64,000 bases of DNA, from contig NZ_LT707065.1 of assembly GCF_900156745.1 (NCBI RefSeq), positions 1,426,001 through 1,490,000 of the forward strand, read 5' to 3'. Origin of the DNA: Achromobacter sp. MFA1 R4 (GTDB taxonomy: Bacteria; Pseudomonadota; Gammaproteobacteria; Burkholderiales; Burkholderiaceae_B). Made by a program: the position numbers and the translations under genes. Under the pieces are notes generated by a model. That model searched no databases, was not told the DNA's origin, and saw only the letters and a program-made list of their open reading frames with translations. Positions 53,194 to 61,060 of this stretch are shown in pieces. How positions within the stretch are numbered: the first letter of the stretch is position 1; every line of letters begins with the position of its first letter.

Positions 53194-53333
53194 CGTGATC
53201 TCCGTGTGGGATGAAGCGAATCCAAAGCGCGTGCCGGGTTGGGCCCACGCATTGGGCGGATGGTAGCGTCCGCAAAGCACGCGGCGCATCCGGGAATTCC
53301 CTTGAAATATAGGGACACTGGATGAAATGAAAC

Positions 53334-53354
53334 GCTGTTTTTGACGAAAAACAG
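53334..53354. other. AT-rich hairpin CTGTTTTT-N5-AAAAACAG
   Basis: A perfect 8-bp inverted repeat with a 5-base loop in the 292-base region between divergent aapJ and ftsE. It could be an operator or a small bidirectional terminator-like structure. Confidence 0.35.
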
Positions 53355-53485
53355 GGACGCGCTTTCAGGTTTACGGGCATCCGGTTCAGCCTGTCGAACG
53401 AGGCCATCGCCTGGACGACGCGCCACGAGGTGTAGGCCACCTTACTGTCCCCGAGTTACTATGGCGGCTTCATCTGACAGCCGCC

Positions 53486-54241
53486 ATGATCGAATTCCAG
53501 CACGTATTCAAATCATATGGTCGCGGCCGCAATATCCTGGCCGACATCAACTTCCGCGTGAGCGCGGGAGAGTTCGTTTTCGTATCGGGGCCGTCCGGCG
53601 CCGGCAAGTCCACCCTGCTCAAGCTGATCGGCGGGCTTGAGCCCGCCAGCCGGGGCTCGATCCAGGTGAACGGCCAGCGTCTGGACAAGCTGCCCGCGCG
53701 CGCCCGGCCCTACCTGCGCCGCGCGGTGGGCGTCATCCTGCAGGACACGCACCTGCTGTTCGATCGCAGCGCGTTCGAAAACGTGATGTTGCCGCTGGCC
53801 GTCCAGGGCCATCCCTGGGAATCCGCCGCGTCGCGCGCCCGGGCGGCGCTGGACAAGGTCGGGCTGTCGGGCAAGGAAGACCTCAATCCCATCGAGCTCT
53901 CGGGCGGCGAACAGCAGCGCCTGGCAATCGCGCGGGCCATCGTCAACCGGCCCGCCATCCTGATCGCGGACGAACCCACCGCCAACCTCGACCACGACAA
54001 CGCGCAGCGCATCATGAACGTGTTCCGCGACTTCAACCGCGTCGGCGTCACCACGCTGATCGCTTCGCACGACCAGGAACTCATGGCGCGCTACGCCACC
54101 CGCACCCTGCGCATCGATCCGGGCCGGTTCGCCGATTCCCACGGTCCCGCCACGCCTGCCGACGCCCACGCTCCCCACGCGGCGCCCGCGCGTCCCGGCC
54201 GCGCCGAGCCGGGCCTGGGCCATCCGGGAGAATCCGCATGA
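53486..54241 (+). CDS. ftsE: Cell-division ABC ATPase FtsE
   Basis: 251 residues. Walker A GPSGAGKST at 35-43, signature LSGGEQQRLAIARA, Walker B ILIADEPTANLD and switch His in ASHDQEL. With FtsX it controls peptidoglycan hydrolases at the septum. The core ends near residue 215; a roughly 35-residue Pro/Ala/His-rich tail follows, absent from E. coli FtsE. The stop overlaps the ftsX start (ATGA). Confidence 0.93.
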   Translation: MIEFQHVFKSYGRGRNILADINFRVSAGEFVFVSGPSGAGKSTLLKLIGGLEPASRGSIQVNGQRLDKLPARARPYLRRAVGVILQDTHLLFDRSAFENVMLPLAVQGHPWESAASRARAALDKVGLSGKEDLNPIELSGGEQQRLAIARAIVNRPAILIADEPTANLDHDNAQRIMNVFRDFNRVGVTTLIASHDQELMARYATRTLRIDPGRFADSHGPATPADAHAPHAAPARPGRAEPGLGHPGESA

Positions 54242-55146
54242 ACGCCTGGCTGCGGCAACACCGCTACGCGCTGCTGGTCACCCTGCGCCGGCTGATCAAG
54301 CAGCCCTTCTCCTCGCTCGCCAATCTGCTGGTGATGGCCCTGGCGCTGGCGCTGCCATTGCTGGGCAGCGCCATCCTGGTCTCCGTGCAGCCGGTGGCGC
54401 GGCAGATGTCCGTCACCCCCGAGGTCACGGTTTTCATGCGGGTGGACGCGCCCTCGGGCGCCGCCGCGGACGTGGCCAAGCGCATCAAGGACGAGTACCC
54501 GCAGGAGGTGCGCGCCGTCCGTGTCGTGGGCCGCGACAGCGCCCTGGCCGATCTGCGCGCCAATCCGGCCTGGCAGGAGGCGCTGGCCGTGCTGCCGGGC
54601 AATCCGCTGCCGGACGCGGTCGTGGTCACGCTGGCCGACGGCGACAACCTCGCCGGGCGCGCCGACACGCTGGCCTCGGCCTGGAAGCAATGGAACCACG
54701 TGGACCTGGTGCAGCTCGATAGCGCCTGGGTCCAGCGGCTGGAAGCCATCCTGCGATTTGCCCGTATCGGCCTGGGCTTTCTGGCGGCCTGCGTGGCGGT
54801 CGTGGTGCTGGCCACGGTGTTCAACACCGTGCGCATGCAGGCGCTGTCGCAGCGCGAGGAAATCGGCGTGGCGCGGCTGGTCGGCGCCACCGAATCGTTC
54901 GTGCGCCGCCCCTTCCTGTATTTGGGCGCGCTGTCCGGCGCCCTGGCCTCGGTGCTGGCCATCGGGGTGGCGGCGGTCGCACTGTCCCCCCTGAATGACG
55001 CCCTGCTGGGCCTGGCCCGCAGTTACGGCGCCGAGTTCGCCCTGCACCTGCCCGGCGCCCCGGTCCTGATCGGCGCCGTCATCGCCGCCGCCGCGCTGGG
55101 CGCCCTGTCCGCGCGCTGGTCGGTCACCCGCAGCACGCGGTTCTAG
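54238..55146 (+). CDS. ftsX: Cell-division ABC permease FtsX
   Basis: 302 residues. An N-terminal cytoplasmic segment and first helix (about 25-45), a periplasmic domain (about 50-170) that recruits murein hydrolase activators, and three C-terminal helices with VFNTVRMQALSQREEIGVARLVGAT, the FtsX signature. Partner of the overlapping ftsE. Confidence 0.93.
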   Translation: MNAWLRQHRYALLVTLRRLIKQPFSSLANLLVMALALALPLLGSAILVSVQPVARQMSVTPEVTVFMRVDAPSGAAADVAKRIKDEYPQEVRAVRVVGRDSALADLRANPAWQEALAVLPGNPLPDAVVVTLADGDNLAGRADTLASAWKQWNHVDLVQLDSAWVQRLEAILRFARIGLGFLAACVAVVVLATVFNTVRMQALSQREEIGVARLVGATESFVRRPFLYLGALSGALASVLAIGVAAVALSPLNDALLGLARSYGAEFALHLPGAPVLIGAVIAAAALGALSARWSVTRSTRF

Positions 55147-55505
55147 CCCGGCCGGCCCCGCCCGACGCGGGAATCCGGGCGGCCTGCCCGGACCTGCGCC
55201 GGGCTTGCCCACCGACCGGCGGGTCTAAAGCTCCGTTTGACCCCCCTTCGTCCCCGTGATCCGGGGAAAGACCGCAAAAAGCCTGTGTACGATGGCTGCC
55301 AGCCCTTCGCGCAGGCGTCGCGCGAGCGGGCGGCATAGGGAAGTTCCAATAAACGACGCTTTGGTCTTGTTTACATAGTTTTCTCCCATGGACTGCCGGG
55401 ATATGCAAGAATAAAGCGACATTTTTGTACATGTTTTGATACAAAGCCTGCTTCTTCCTGCATTTCCAGTGTCTCAATCGCCGTTTTTGCCCAGATATCA
55501 GTCCA
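55147..55505. other. 359-base region between ftsX and cheD
   Basis: The first part holds GC-rich hairpins: TCCGGGC-N5-GCCCGGA at 55174-55192 and TCCCCG-N5-CGGGGA at 55251-55267, possible ftsX terminators. The last 160 bases are AT-rich and include TTTGTA-N10-TACAAA at 55424-55445, probably part of the cheD promoter. I did not find a convincing sigma28 promoter. Confidence 0.5.
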
Positions 55506-56285
55506 ATGGCCGCTCTTGAAGCCCGCGCAACACGTCACTACTACGACAGCGCGTTCCAATGTCAGGCAGTGAAGGTGCTCCCCAACGAGTACTACGTCAC
55601 GAATGAAAACCTGATGATCTCGACCGTGCTCGGGTCCTGTGTCGCGGCGTGCATCCACGACCCGGTTACGCGCGTGGGCGGCATGAACCACTTCATGCTG
55701 CCCGAGGGCGACATGCAATCGCCCGCCTCGGCCACCATGCGCTATGGCGCGTTCGCCATGGAAGTGCTGATCAACGAACTGCTCAAGGCGGGCGCCTCGC
55801 GCGACCGCCTGGAAGCCAAGGTGTTCGGCGGCGGCGCGGTGCTGGCGGCGATGCAACAGATGAACATCGGCGAACGCAACGGCGAGTTCGTCCTGAACTA
55901 TCTCAAGCTCGAAGGCATTCCCGTCAAGGCGCAGGATCTGGGCGACGTGCACGCGCGCCGCATCAATTATTTCCCGCACGACGGGCGCGTCATGGTGCGC
56001 AAGATGGCGCCGCACCACCAGCGCGCCGAAGAAATCATCGCCAAGCGCGAACAGGCCGCGGCGCAGAGTGCGGCGGCCAAGACGGCCACGCCGCAGCGCG
56101 TCGAGCGCTTCACCGCGCCCGGCGTGGAACGCTTCAACCGGCCGGGTGTGGAAAGCAGCCGTCCGGGGGTCGAACGGCTGAACCGTCCGGGCGTCGAACG
56201 CTTCGACCGCCCTGCCCGTCCCGGCGTCGAGCGCTTCGACACCGCCCTGACCCGCCGACCCAAGCCCGAAACCGCGGGCAAGTAA
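55506..56285 (+). CDS. cheD: Chemoreceptor glutamine deamidase CheD with C-terminal repeat tail
   Basis: 259 residues. CheD deamidates glutamines on methyl-accepting chemoreceptors. The catalytic pair is Cys45 ([11 protein letters not shown]) and His62 (GGMNHFMLP), with the same 17-residue spacing as T. maritima Cys27/His44. The core ends near residue 180. A basic, Ala-rich segment follows, then about six repeats of the type PGVERF(N/D)R at about 198-250. No other chemotaxis gene lies nearby, so cheD is isolated here. Confidence 0.92.
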   Translation: MAALEARATRHYYDSAFQCQAVKVLPNEYYVTNENLMISTVLGSCVAACIHDPVTRVGGMNHFMLPEGDMQSPASATMRYGAFAMEVLINELLKAGASRDRLEAKVFGGGAVLAAMQQMNIGERNGEFVLNYLKLEGIPVKAQDLGDVHARRINYFPHDGRVMVRKMAPHHQRAEEIIAKREQAAAQSAAAKTATPQRVERFTAPGVERFNRPGVESSRPGVERLNRPGVERFDRPARPGVERFDTALTRRPKPETAGK

Positions 56286-56349
56286 ACGCGCAGCGGCTGG
56301 TTCTGGCCGACGGCGGACGGACCCGCCGCCCGGCCCCTACAATCACCGC

Positions 56350-56880
56350 ATGTCCACGATCCGCCTCTTTTTCGCGCTGTGGCCCTCTCCCGCCCTGGCG
56401 GCGTCGCTGGCCGGGTGGGCGGAACAGGCCCGCCTGACCTGCGGCGGGCGCGCCATGCGCACCGAGACGCTGCACCTGACGCTGGCCTTCCTGGGTCCGG
56501 TCGACAGCGCGCTGGCTGACGAACTGGCCGCCGCCACGCCTGGACATCGGCTCACCCCGGGCGAGGCGCCGCTGGAACGGTACGGCGTCTTTGGCCGCCA
56601 GCGCATCCTCTGGGCGGGACCGGCGCAAACGCCTGCCGGCCTGCAGGCCGCGCATGACGACCTGTGGCAGTGGCTGTCCGGTTACGGACTGGCGCCGCCC
56701 CCGCAGCCGTTCCGCCCGCACGTCACCTTGCTGCGCAACATCGTTCACGCCCACCCGCCCGAGGAGCCCCCCGCGCCGCTAGCGTGGCGCTATGACCGCA
56801 TGGTGCTGGTGGCGTCCGAATCGCTGACCGGCGGCAGCCGCTACCGCATCGTGGCGCAATCGCGCCCGCTGGACGGCTAG
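56350..56880 (+). CDS. thpR: RNA 2',3'-cyclic phosphodiesterase / 2'-5' RNA ligase
   Basis: 176 residues of the 2H phosphoesterase family. The two HxTx motifs are HLTL (42-45) and HVTL (124-127), with RLFFALWP at the start as in ThpR. It hydrolyses 2',3'-cyclic phosphates on RNA ends and can ligate tRNA halves in vitro. Single gene between cheD and the nucleotidase gene. Confidence 0.92.
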   Translation: MSTIRLFFALWPSPALAASLAGWAEQARLTCGGRAMRTETLHLTLAFLGPVDSALADELAAATPGHRLTPGEAPLERYGVFGRQRILWAGPAQTPAGLQAAHDDLWQWLSGYGLAPPPQPFRPHVTLLRNIVHAHPPEEPPAPLAWRYDRMVLVASESLTGGSRYRIVAQSRPLDG

Positions 56881-56916
56881 GGCACAATCCCAAGGTTGCC
56901 AACTCCTGGGTTCCCC

Positions 56917-57477
56917 ATGATCATCCTGCTGGATCAAGACGGCGTGCTGGCCGATTTCGAACACGCCTTCATCGATGCGTGGCGCGAGCGCCATCCGGAC
57001 ATTGCGCCCGTGGCCTTCGAGGACCGCAAATCCTTCTACATCCGCGAGGATTACGCCCCCGAACTACGCGGCATGGCCGAGGCCATCTACACGGCGCCGG
57101 GCTTCATCCGCAACCTGCCGCCCGTGCCGGGCGCGCTGGACGCGGTCAAGGAACTGCTGGCGCTGGGCATGGACGTGCGCATCTGCTCGTCGCCGCTGTC
57201 GCAATTCGAGAACTGCGTGGCGGAAAAATACCTGTGGGTGGAAAAACACCTGGGCCGCGACGCCACCAGCCGGCTGATCCTCACCAAGGACAAGACCCTG
57301 GTGCAGGGCCACCTGCTGATCGACGACAAGCCCCACATCGAAGGCGCGGCGCGCCCGCGCTGGAAGCACATCCTGTTCGACGCGCCCTATAACCGCGAGG
57401 TCACGGACCGCCCGCGCATCAACTGGCAGAACTGGCGCGGCGTGCTGGCCGGCGAGCTCTATACGGCAGATGCCTGA
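56917..57477 (+). CDS. 5'(3')-deoxyribonucleotidase-like HAD phosphatase
   Basis: 186 residues from the ATG at 56917; a TTG at 56896 is an alternative. HAD motif I is DQDGVLADF with Asp6 and Asp8, and CSSPL, LTKDKTL and LIDDKPHIEG supply motifs II-IV, matching the NT5C deoxyribonucleotidase family. Probably dephosphorylates nucleoside monophosphates in the cytosol. Confidence 0.88.
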   Translation: MIILLDQDGVLADFEHAFIDAWRERHPDIAPVAFEDRKSFYIREDYAPELRGMAEAIYTAPGFIRNLPPVPGALDAVKELLALGMDVRICSSPLSQFENCVAEKYLWVEKHLGRDATSRLILTKDKTLVQGHLLIDDKPHIEGAARPRWKHILFDAPYNREVTDRPRINWQNWRGVLAGELYTADA

Positions 57478-57558
57478 GTCCGGCTGAGTCCTGTCCAACC
57501 GTCATCGTTTGGGACTATCCTGTGGAGTCGTACGCCCCACCCAGGAGGAGCCCGCGCC

Positions 57559-58896
57559 ATGAATCTGTACCGTCTGCTCAAGCAGCGAGAGGCCGACCAC
57601 AAGCCGTTGCGAGTTGCATTGTTGGGCGCCGGAAAGTTCGGCGCCATGTTCATGAGCCAGGCCCCGCGCACGCCGGGAATCCGCCTGGTGGCGGTGGCGG
57701 ACCTGATGCCCGACCGCGCCCGCGCCGCGCTGACCCGCGTAGGCTGGCCCGCCAGCGCGCTCAACGCCGGCAGCATCAATGAGGCGTACAAGAGCGGCAA
57801 AGTCTATTTCTGCGACGACGCGCGCGCCGTCATCGCCAGTCCCGACGTGGACATCGTCATCGACGCCACCGGCCAGGCCGCCGCCGGCATCACCCATGTG
57901 CTGACCTGCTGCGAATACGGCAAGCACATCATCATGGTCAACGTCGAAGCCGACGCGCTGGCCGGCCCGCTGCTGGCGCGCCGCGCGCGCGAGGCGGGCA
58001 TCGTCTATTCGCTGGCCTACGGCGACCAGCCGGCCCTGATCTGCGAAATGGTGGACTGGGCGCGAGCCAGCGGCTTTGAAGTCATGGCCGCCGGCAAGGG
58101 CACCAAGTACCTGCCGGAATTCCACACCTCCACGCCCGACACCGTCTGGCCCTATTACGGCTTCACCGCCGAAATGGTGGCGGCGGGAGACTTCAACGCG
58201 CAGATGTTCAACAGCTTCCTGGACGGCACCAAGAGCGCCATCGAGATGGCCGCGGTGTCCAACGCCACGGGTCTCTTGCCCTCGCCGTCCGGCCTGCATT
58301 TCCCCCCTTGCGGCGTGGACGACCTGGCGCGCGTGCTGCGTCCGCGCGAGGACGGCGGCATGCTGCATCATCGCGGACAGGTCGAAGTGATCTCGTCGCT
58401 GGAGCGCGACGGCCGGCCGGTGTTCCGCGACCTGCGCTGGGGCGTCTATGTCACGCTGGCGGCCGACAGCGACTACGTGCGGCGCTGCTTCCAGGAATAT
58501 GGCCTGGTCACCGATCCCAGCGGCAACTTCACCGCCATGTACAAGCCCTACCACCTGATCGGCCTGGAGCTCGGCATCAGCGTGGCCAGCGTGGGCCTGC
58601 GGCGCGAGCCCACGGGCGCGCCGGCCGGCTGGCACGGCGACGTCGTGGCGACCGCCAAACGCGACCTGCAGCCCGGCCAGATCCTGGACGGCGAAGGCGG
58701 CTATACGGTGTACGGCCGCCTGATGCCCGCGCCCGATTCCGTCGAGGAGGGCTATCTGCCGCTGGGGCTGTCGCACAAGGTCAAGCTGAAGAATCCGGTG
58801 CGCCAGTCGCAGGCGATCCGCTGGCGCGACGTGGAATACGACGAGCGGTCCACCGCGGTGCAGTTCCGCCGCGAGATGGAACAGACCTTCGCCTAG
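57559..58896 (+). CDS. Homoserine dehydrogenase-like oxidoreductase with SAF domain (COG4091-like)
   Basis: 445 residues. An N-terminal Rossmann domain with GAGKFG at 23-28, a central homoserine-dehydrogenase-like part, and a C-terminal SAF-type domain (about 360-440) with ATAKRDLQPGQILDGEGGY. Such predicted homoserine dehydrogenases occur in sugar-acid and other catabolic clusters, and the true substrate is often not homoserine. An AGGAGG ribosome-binding site precedes the ATG. Neighbouring GntR, SDR and Liv-type genes suggest a catabolic module. Confidence 0.83.
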   Translation: MNLYRLLKQREADHKPLRVALLGAGKFGAMFMSQAPRTPGIRLVAVADLMPDRARAALTRVGWPASALNAGSINEAYKSGKVYFCDDARAVIASPDVDIVIDATGQAAAGITHVLTCCEYGKHIIMVNVEADALAGPLLARRAREAGIVYSLAYGDQPALICEMVDWARASGFEVMAAGKGTKYLPEFHTSTPDTVWPYYGFTAEMVAAGDFNAQMFNSFLDGTKSAIEMAAVSNATGLLPSPSGLHFPPCGVDDLARVLRPREDGGMLHHRGQVEVISSLERDGRPVFRDLRWGVYVTLAADSDYVRRCFQEYGLVTDPSGNFTAMYKPYHLIGLELGISVASVGLRREPTGAPAGWHGDVVATAKRDLQPGQILDGEGGYTVYGRLMPAPDSVEEGYLPLGLSHKVKLKNPVRQSQAIRWRDVEYDERSTAVQFRREMEQTFA

Positions 58897-58921
58897 GCGG
58901 CGACGGCGCGGGCGGCCCCGC

Positions 58922-59668
58922 TCAGACCGGCGCCGGCCGCTCCGCCTGGAACAGCCGCAGCCGGTCTGCCGCATTGCGCAGATGCTGTTCCGCCGCGCGG
59001 CCCGCCGCGTCCGGATCGCCGGATTCGATGGCGGCAAAGATGGCCTGGTGCTCGCTCTGCACCGCGGCCATGCGCTCGGCGTACATCCGCGCCGTGTTGT
59101 TGCGCGCGCTGCGGATGACGCGGCGCACGTTGGCTTCCAGGTAATCGTTCAGCGCCACCAGATGCGGGTTGTGCGTGGCCTGCACGATGGCCTGGTGGAA
59201 TTGGTAGTCTTCCTCGTCGCCCAGCTTGTCGTTGATGAGCGCGTACTCCATGCCCACCAGCGCCTGGCGCATCTTCTTCAAGTCGGGCTCGGTGCGCCGC
59301 TGCGCCGCATAGCGCGCGGCGGTGACCTCGATGGACAGCATCAGCTCCAGGATGTGTTCCAGGTCCTGGTTGTCGCCCGGCGTGGGCGCGGCGATGCGAA
59401 AGGCGTTTTTCTGGAAATTGGGGTCGACGAACACGCCGCTGCCCTGCTGCGAGGTGATCAGCCCTTCGGACTTGAGGCGGGCCAGGGCTTCGCGCACGAC
59501 CGCGCGGCTGACCGAGTGCATTTCGGTCAGTTGCTTTTCGGTCGGCAGGCGGTCGCCGGGGGCCAGCACGCCTTGGCGTATCTGCTCGGCCAGGGCCTCC
59601 GCCACCGCCGCGGACAGCGAGCTGCGGGGCGCGGCGCGCGTCGGATCGGGTTCTTGACTGGGCTGCAT
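58922..59668 (-). CDS. FadR-subfamily GntR transcriptional regulator
   Basis: 248 residues. The winged helix (about 18-85) reads LPTEKQLTEMHSVSRAVVREALARLKSEGLI, and the all-helical FCD ligand/metal-binding domain (about 100-235) contains FHQAIVQATHNPHL. Convergent with the SAF-domain oxidoreductase gene and downstream of the SDR gene on the same strand. Likely controls this gene set and the palindromic promoter at 60655-60720. Confidence 0.88.
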   Translation of the reverse strand: MQPSQEPDPTRAAPRSSLSAAVAEALAEQIRQGVLAPGDRLPTEKQLTEMHSVSRAVVREALARLKSEGLITSQQGSGVFVDPNFQKNAFRIAAPTPGDNQDLEHILELMLSIEVTAARYAAQRRTEPDLKKMRQALVGMEYALINDKLGDEEDYQFHQAIVQATHNPHLVALNDYLEANVRRVIRSARNNTARMYAERMAAVQSEHQAIFAAIESGDPDAAGRAAEQHLRNAADRLRLFQAERPAPV

Positions 59669-59819
59669 GTGGAATCGTTGGTACGTGAGGGCCGCGCGCG
59701 GACGCGGCGGCCGTGGTTATAGGAATGTCTCGCGTGGTGGTCCCGACAGGCTCGTGCGCGGCGGCGTCCCGGAAAATTATAGATTTGCCGGTTTTTCCAG
59801 GGCGTCGCGTCTTGCCACT

Positions 59820-60557
59820 TTACGCGATGTAGATCCCGCCATTGACCTGCATGACCTCGCCCGTCACGAACGCCGCCAGCGGCGAACACAGGAAGGCGAT
59901 CGTCCCGGCGATTTCCTCGGCCGTGCCAAAGCGGCGCAGGGGCGTGCTTTCCAGCAATTGGGCGCCCTTCTGCCCGATCAGGTCGTGCGTCATGGACGTG
60001 GCGATGATGCCGGGCGCGACCGCGTTCACGCGGATCTGCGGCGCCAGTTCCAGCGCGAGGCTGCGGGTAAAGCTCTGCACCGCGCCCTTGGAGGCGGCGT
60101 AGGCGGCGTGCGCATAGCTGCCGCGCTGCGCGGCCAGCGACGTCAGCAGGACGATCGAGCCGTCGTGGCGCAGGTGGCGCTGCGCCGCGCGGCACGCGTA
60201 GAACGTGCCGTCCAGGTTGATGCGCATCAGCGTGCGCCAGGCCTCGTCGCTGGTGTCCTTCACGAGCTGTTCGGGATAGATGCCCGCGCAGTGGACCAGG
60301 TGGTCCAGCCCGCCGAAATGCCGGGCCGCCGCCTCGAAGACCCGTTCGCAATCATGCGAGACCGACACGTCCAGCGCGTGCGTGTACACGCGCTGCCCGC
60401 TGGGATCGAGTTCCGCCGCAACGTCCTGCAGCCGCGCATTGTCGATGTCGGTCAACACCAGCCGCGCGCCATGCGCGGCCATGAGGCGCGCCGTGGCCAG
60501 CCCGATGCCATTGCCCGCGCCGGTGATGGCGGCAACCTGCCCTTCGAACGAAATCAT
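59820..60557 (-). CDS. Short-chain dehydrogenase/reductase (SDR)
   Basis: 245 residues, classical SDR. TGAGNGIG at 12-19 binds NAD(P), and the catalytic Ser140 (LLTS), Tyr153 and Lys157 (YAASK) are in place. GGIYIA closes the chain. Oxidises or reduces an unknown alcohol/ketone in the module with the GntR regulator and the Liv-type importer. Confidence 0.88.
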   Translation of the reverse strand: MISFEGQVAAITGAGNGIGLATARLMAAHGARLVLTDIDNARLQDVAAELDPSGQRVYTHALDVSVSHDCERVFEAAARHFGGLDHLVHCAGIYPEQLVKDTSDEAWRTLMRINLDGTFYACRAAQRHLRHDGSIVLLTSLAAQRGSYAHAAYAASKGAVQSFTRSLALELAPQIRVNAVAPGIIATSMTHDLIGQKGAQLLESTPLRRFGTAEEIAGTIAFLCSPLAAFVTGEVMQVNGGIYIA

Positions 60558-60654
60558 CCTGTCTCCTGAAGCTGTTTTGAGTCTGCGCTACACGCGGTCC
60601 GCGGGTTTTTCGCGCACCGCCCCGGTGATCAGATTGAACGCCTGAATCCGTTGC

Positions 60655-60684
60655 TTGACACGAGAAAAACGCTTGACCTATGAT
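60655..60684 (+). promoter_or_regulatory. Sigma70-type promoter TTGACA-N18-TATGAT
   Basis: The -35 is TTGACA (60655-60660) and the -10 is TATGAT (60679-60684), 18 bases apart, close to consensus. It would start transcription near 60691, inside the operator, and read toward the Liv-type receptor gene. Confidence 0.65.
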
Positions 60685-60692
60685 TTATCGGA

Positions 60693-60719
60693 CAACTTTA
60701 TAAAGTTGCCTGACAACTT
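60693..60719. promoter_or_regulatory. Palindromic operator CAACTTTATAAAGTTG plus second half-site
   Basis: A perfect 16-bp palindrome (60693-60708) lies at the predicted transcription start. The half-site GACAACTT recurs exactly 21 bases downstream (60691 and 60712), on the same helix face. The arrangement fits repression by the nearby FadR-type GntR protein. Confidence 0.6.
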
Positions 60720-61060
60720 GTACGGAAAGCTTAAATCAACCCGCGCTTCCCGGCAAGTCCGTCAGAAAAACACGGCGTCACGCCGCATAAACAGGCAGGG
60801 GACAACCAGGTGAACTTCACCGGCAGCACGACCGCATCCGCGCCATCGGCACGCCCGACGGCGCAACTCCAGACGCTCCGGCGGCCCCATGTTGCGTCCG
60901 GCCGGCACGCTGGCCCGGCGCATCGGCCGCCCGCGGTCCCCGCCATTCCCGCATCCACGCGCAGCTACACCCCCACGCCCCAGCGGCATGCGGGCGTGGC
61001 GGCCTGCGCGCCTGCCTGATCAACGCAATCACACACTCCCGTCCCACGGAGGAGACACGC

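Larger units (their letters stand above)
60558..61060. promoter_or_regulatory. Divergent control region, SDR / Liv-type importer (503 bases)
   Basis: It contains a strong sigma70-like promoter (60655-60684) followed by a palindromic operator (60693-60708) and a second half-site (60712-60719), all pointing to regulated transcription of the importer. About 370 bases of leader follow. A GTG-started 69-codon frame (60810-61019) with an AGGGGA ribosome-binding site lies in the leader but has no recognisable protein character. Confidence 0.6.

Noticed and set aside
53222..53236. Sigma54-like site upstream of aapJ (CGGCAC-N5-TTGG on the minus strand)
   Set aside because: The -24 GG is present with correct spacing, but the essential -12 GC is GG, so it does not meet the consensus.
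60810..61019. 69-codon GTG frame in the leader of the Liv-type receptor gene
   Set aside because: It has a fair ribosome-binding site but Pro/Ala/Arg-rich random composition; mentioned in a finding but not called as a gene.
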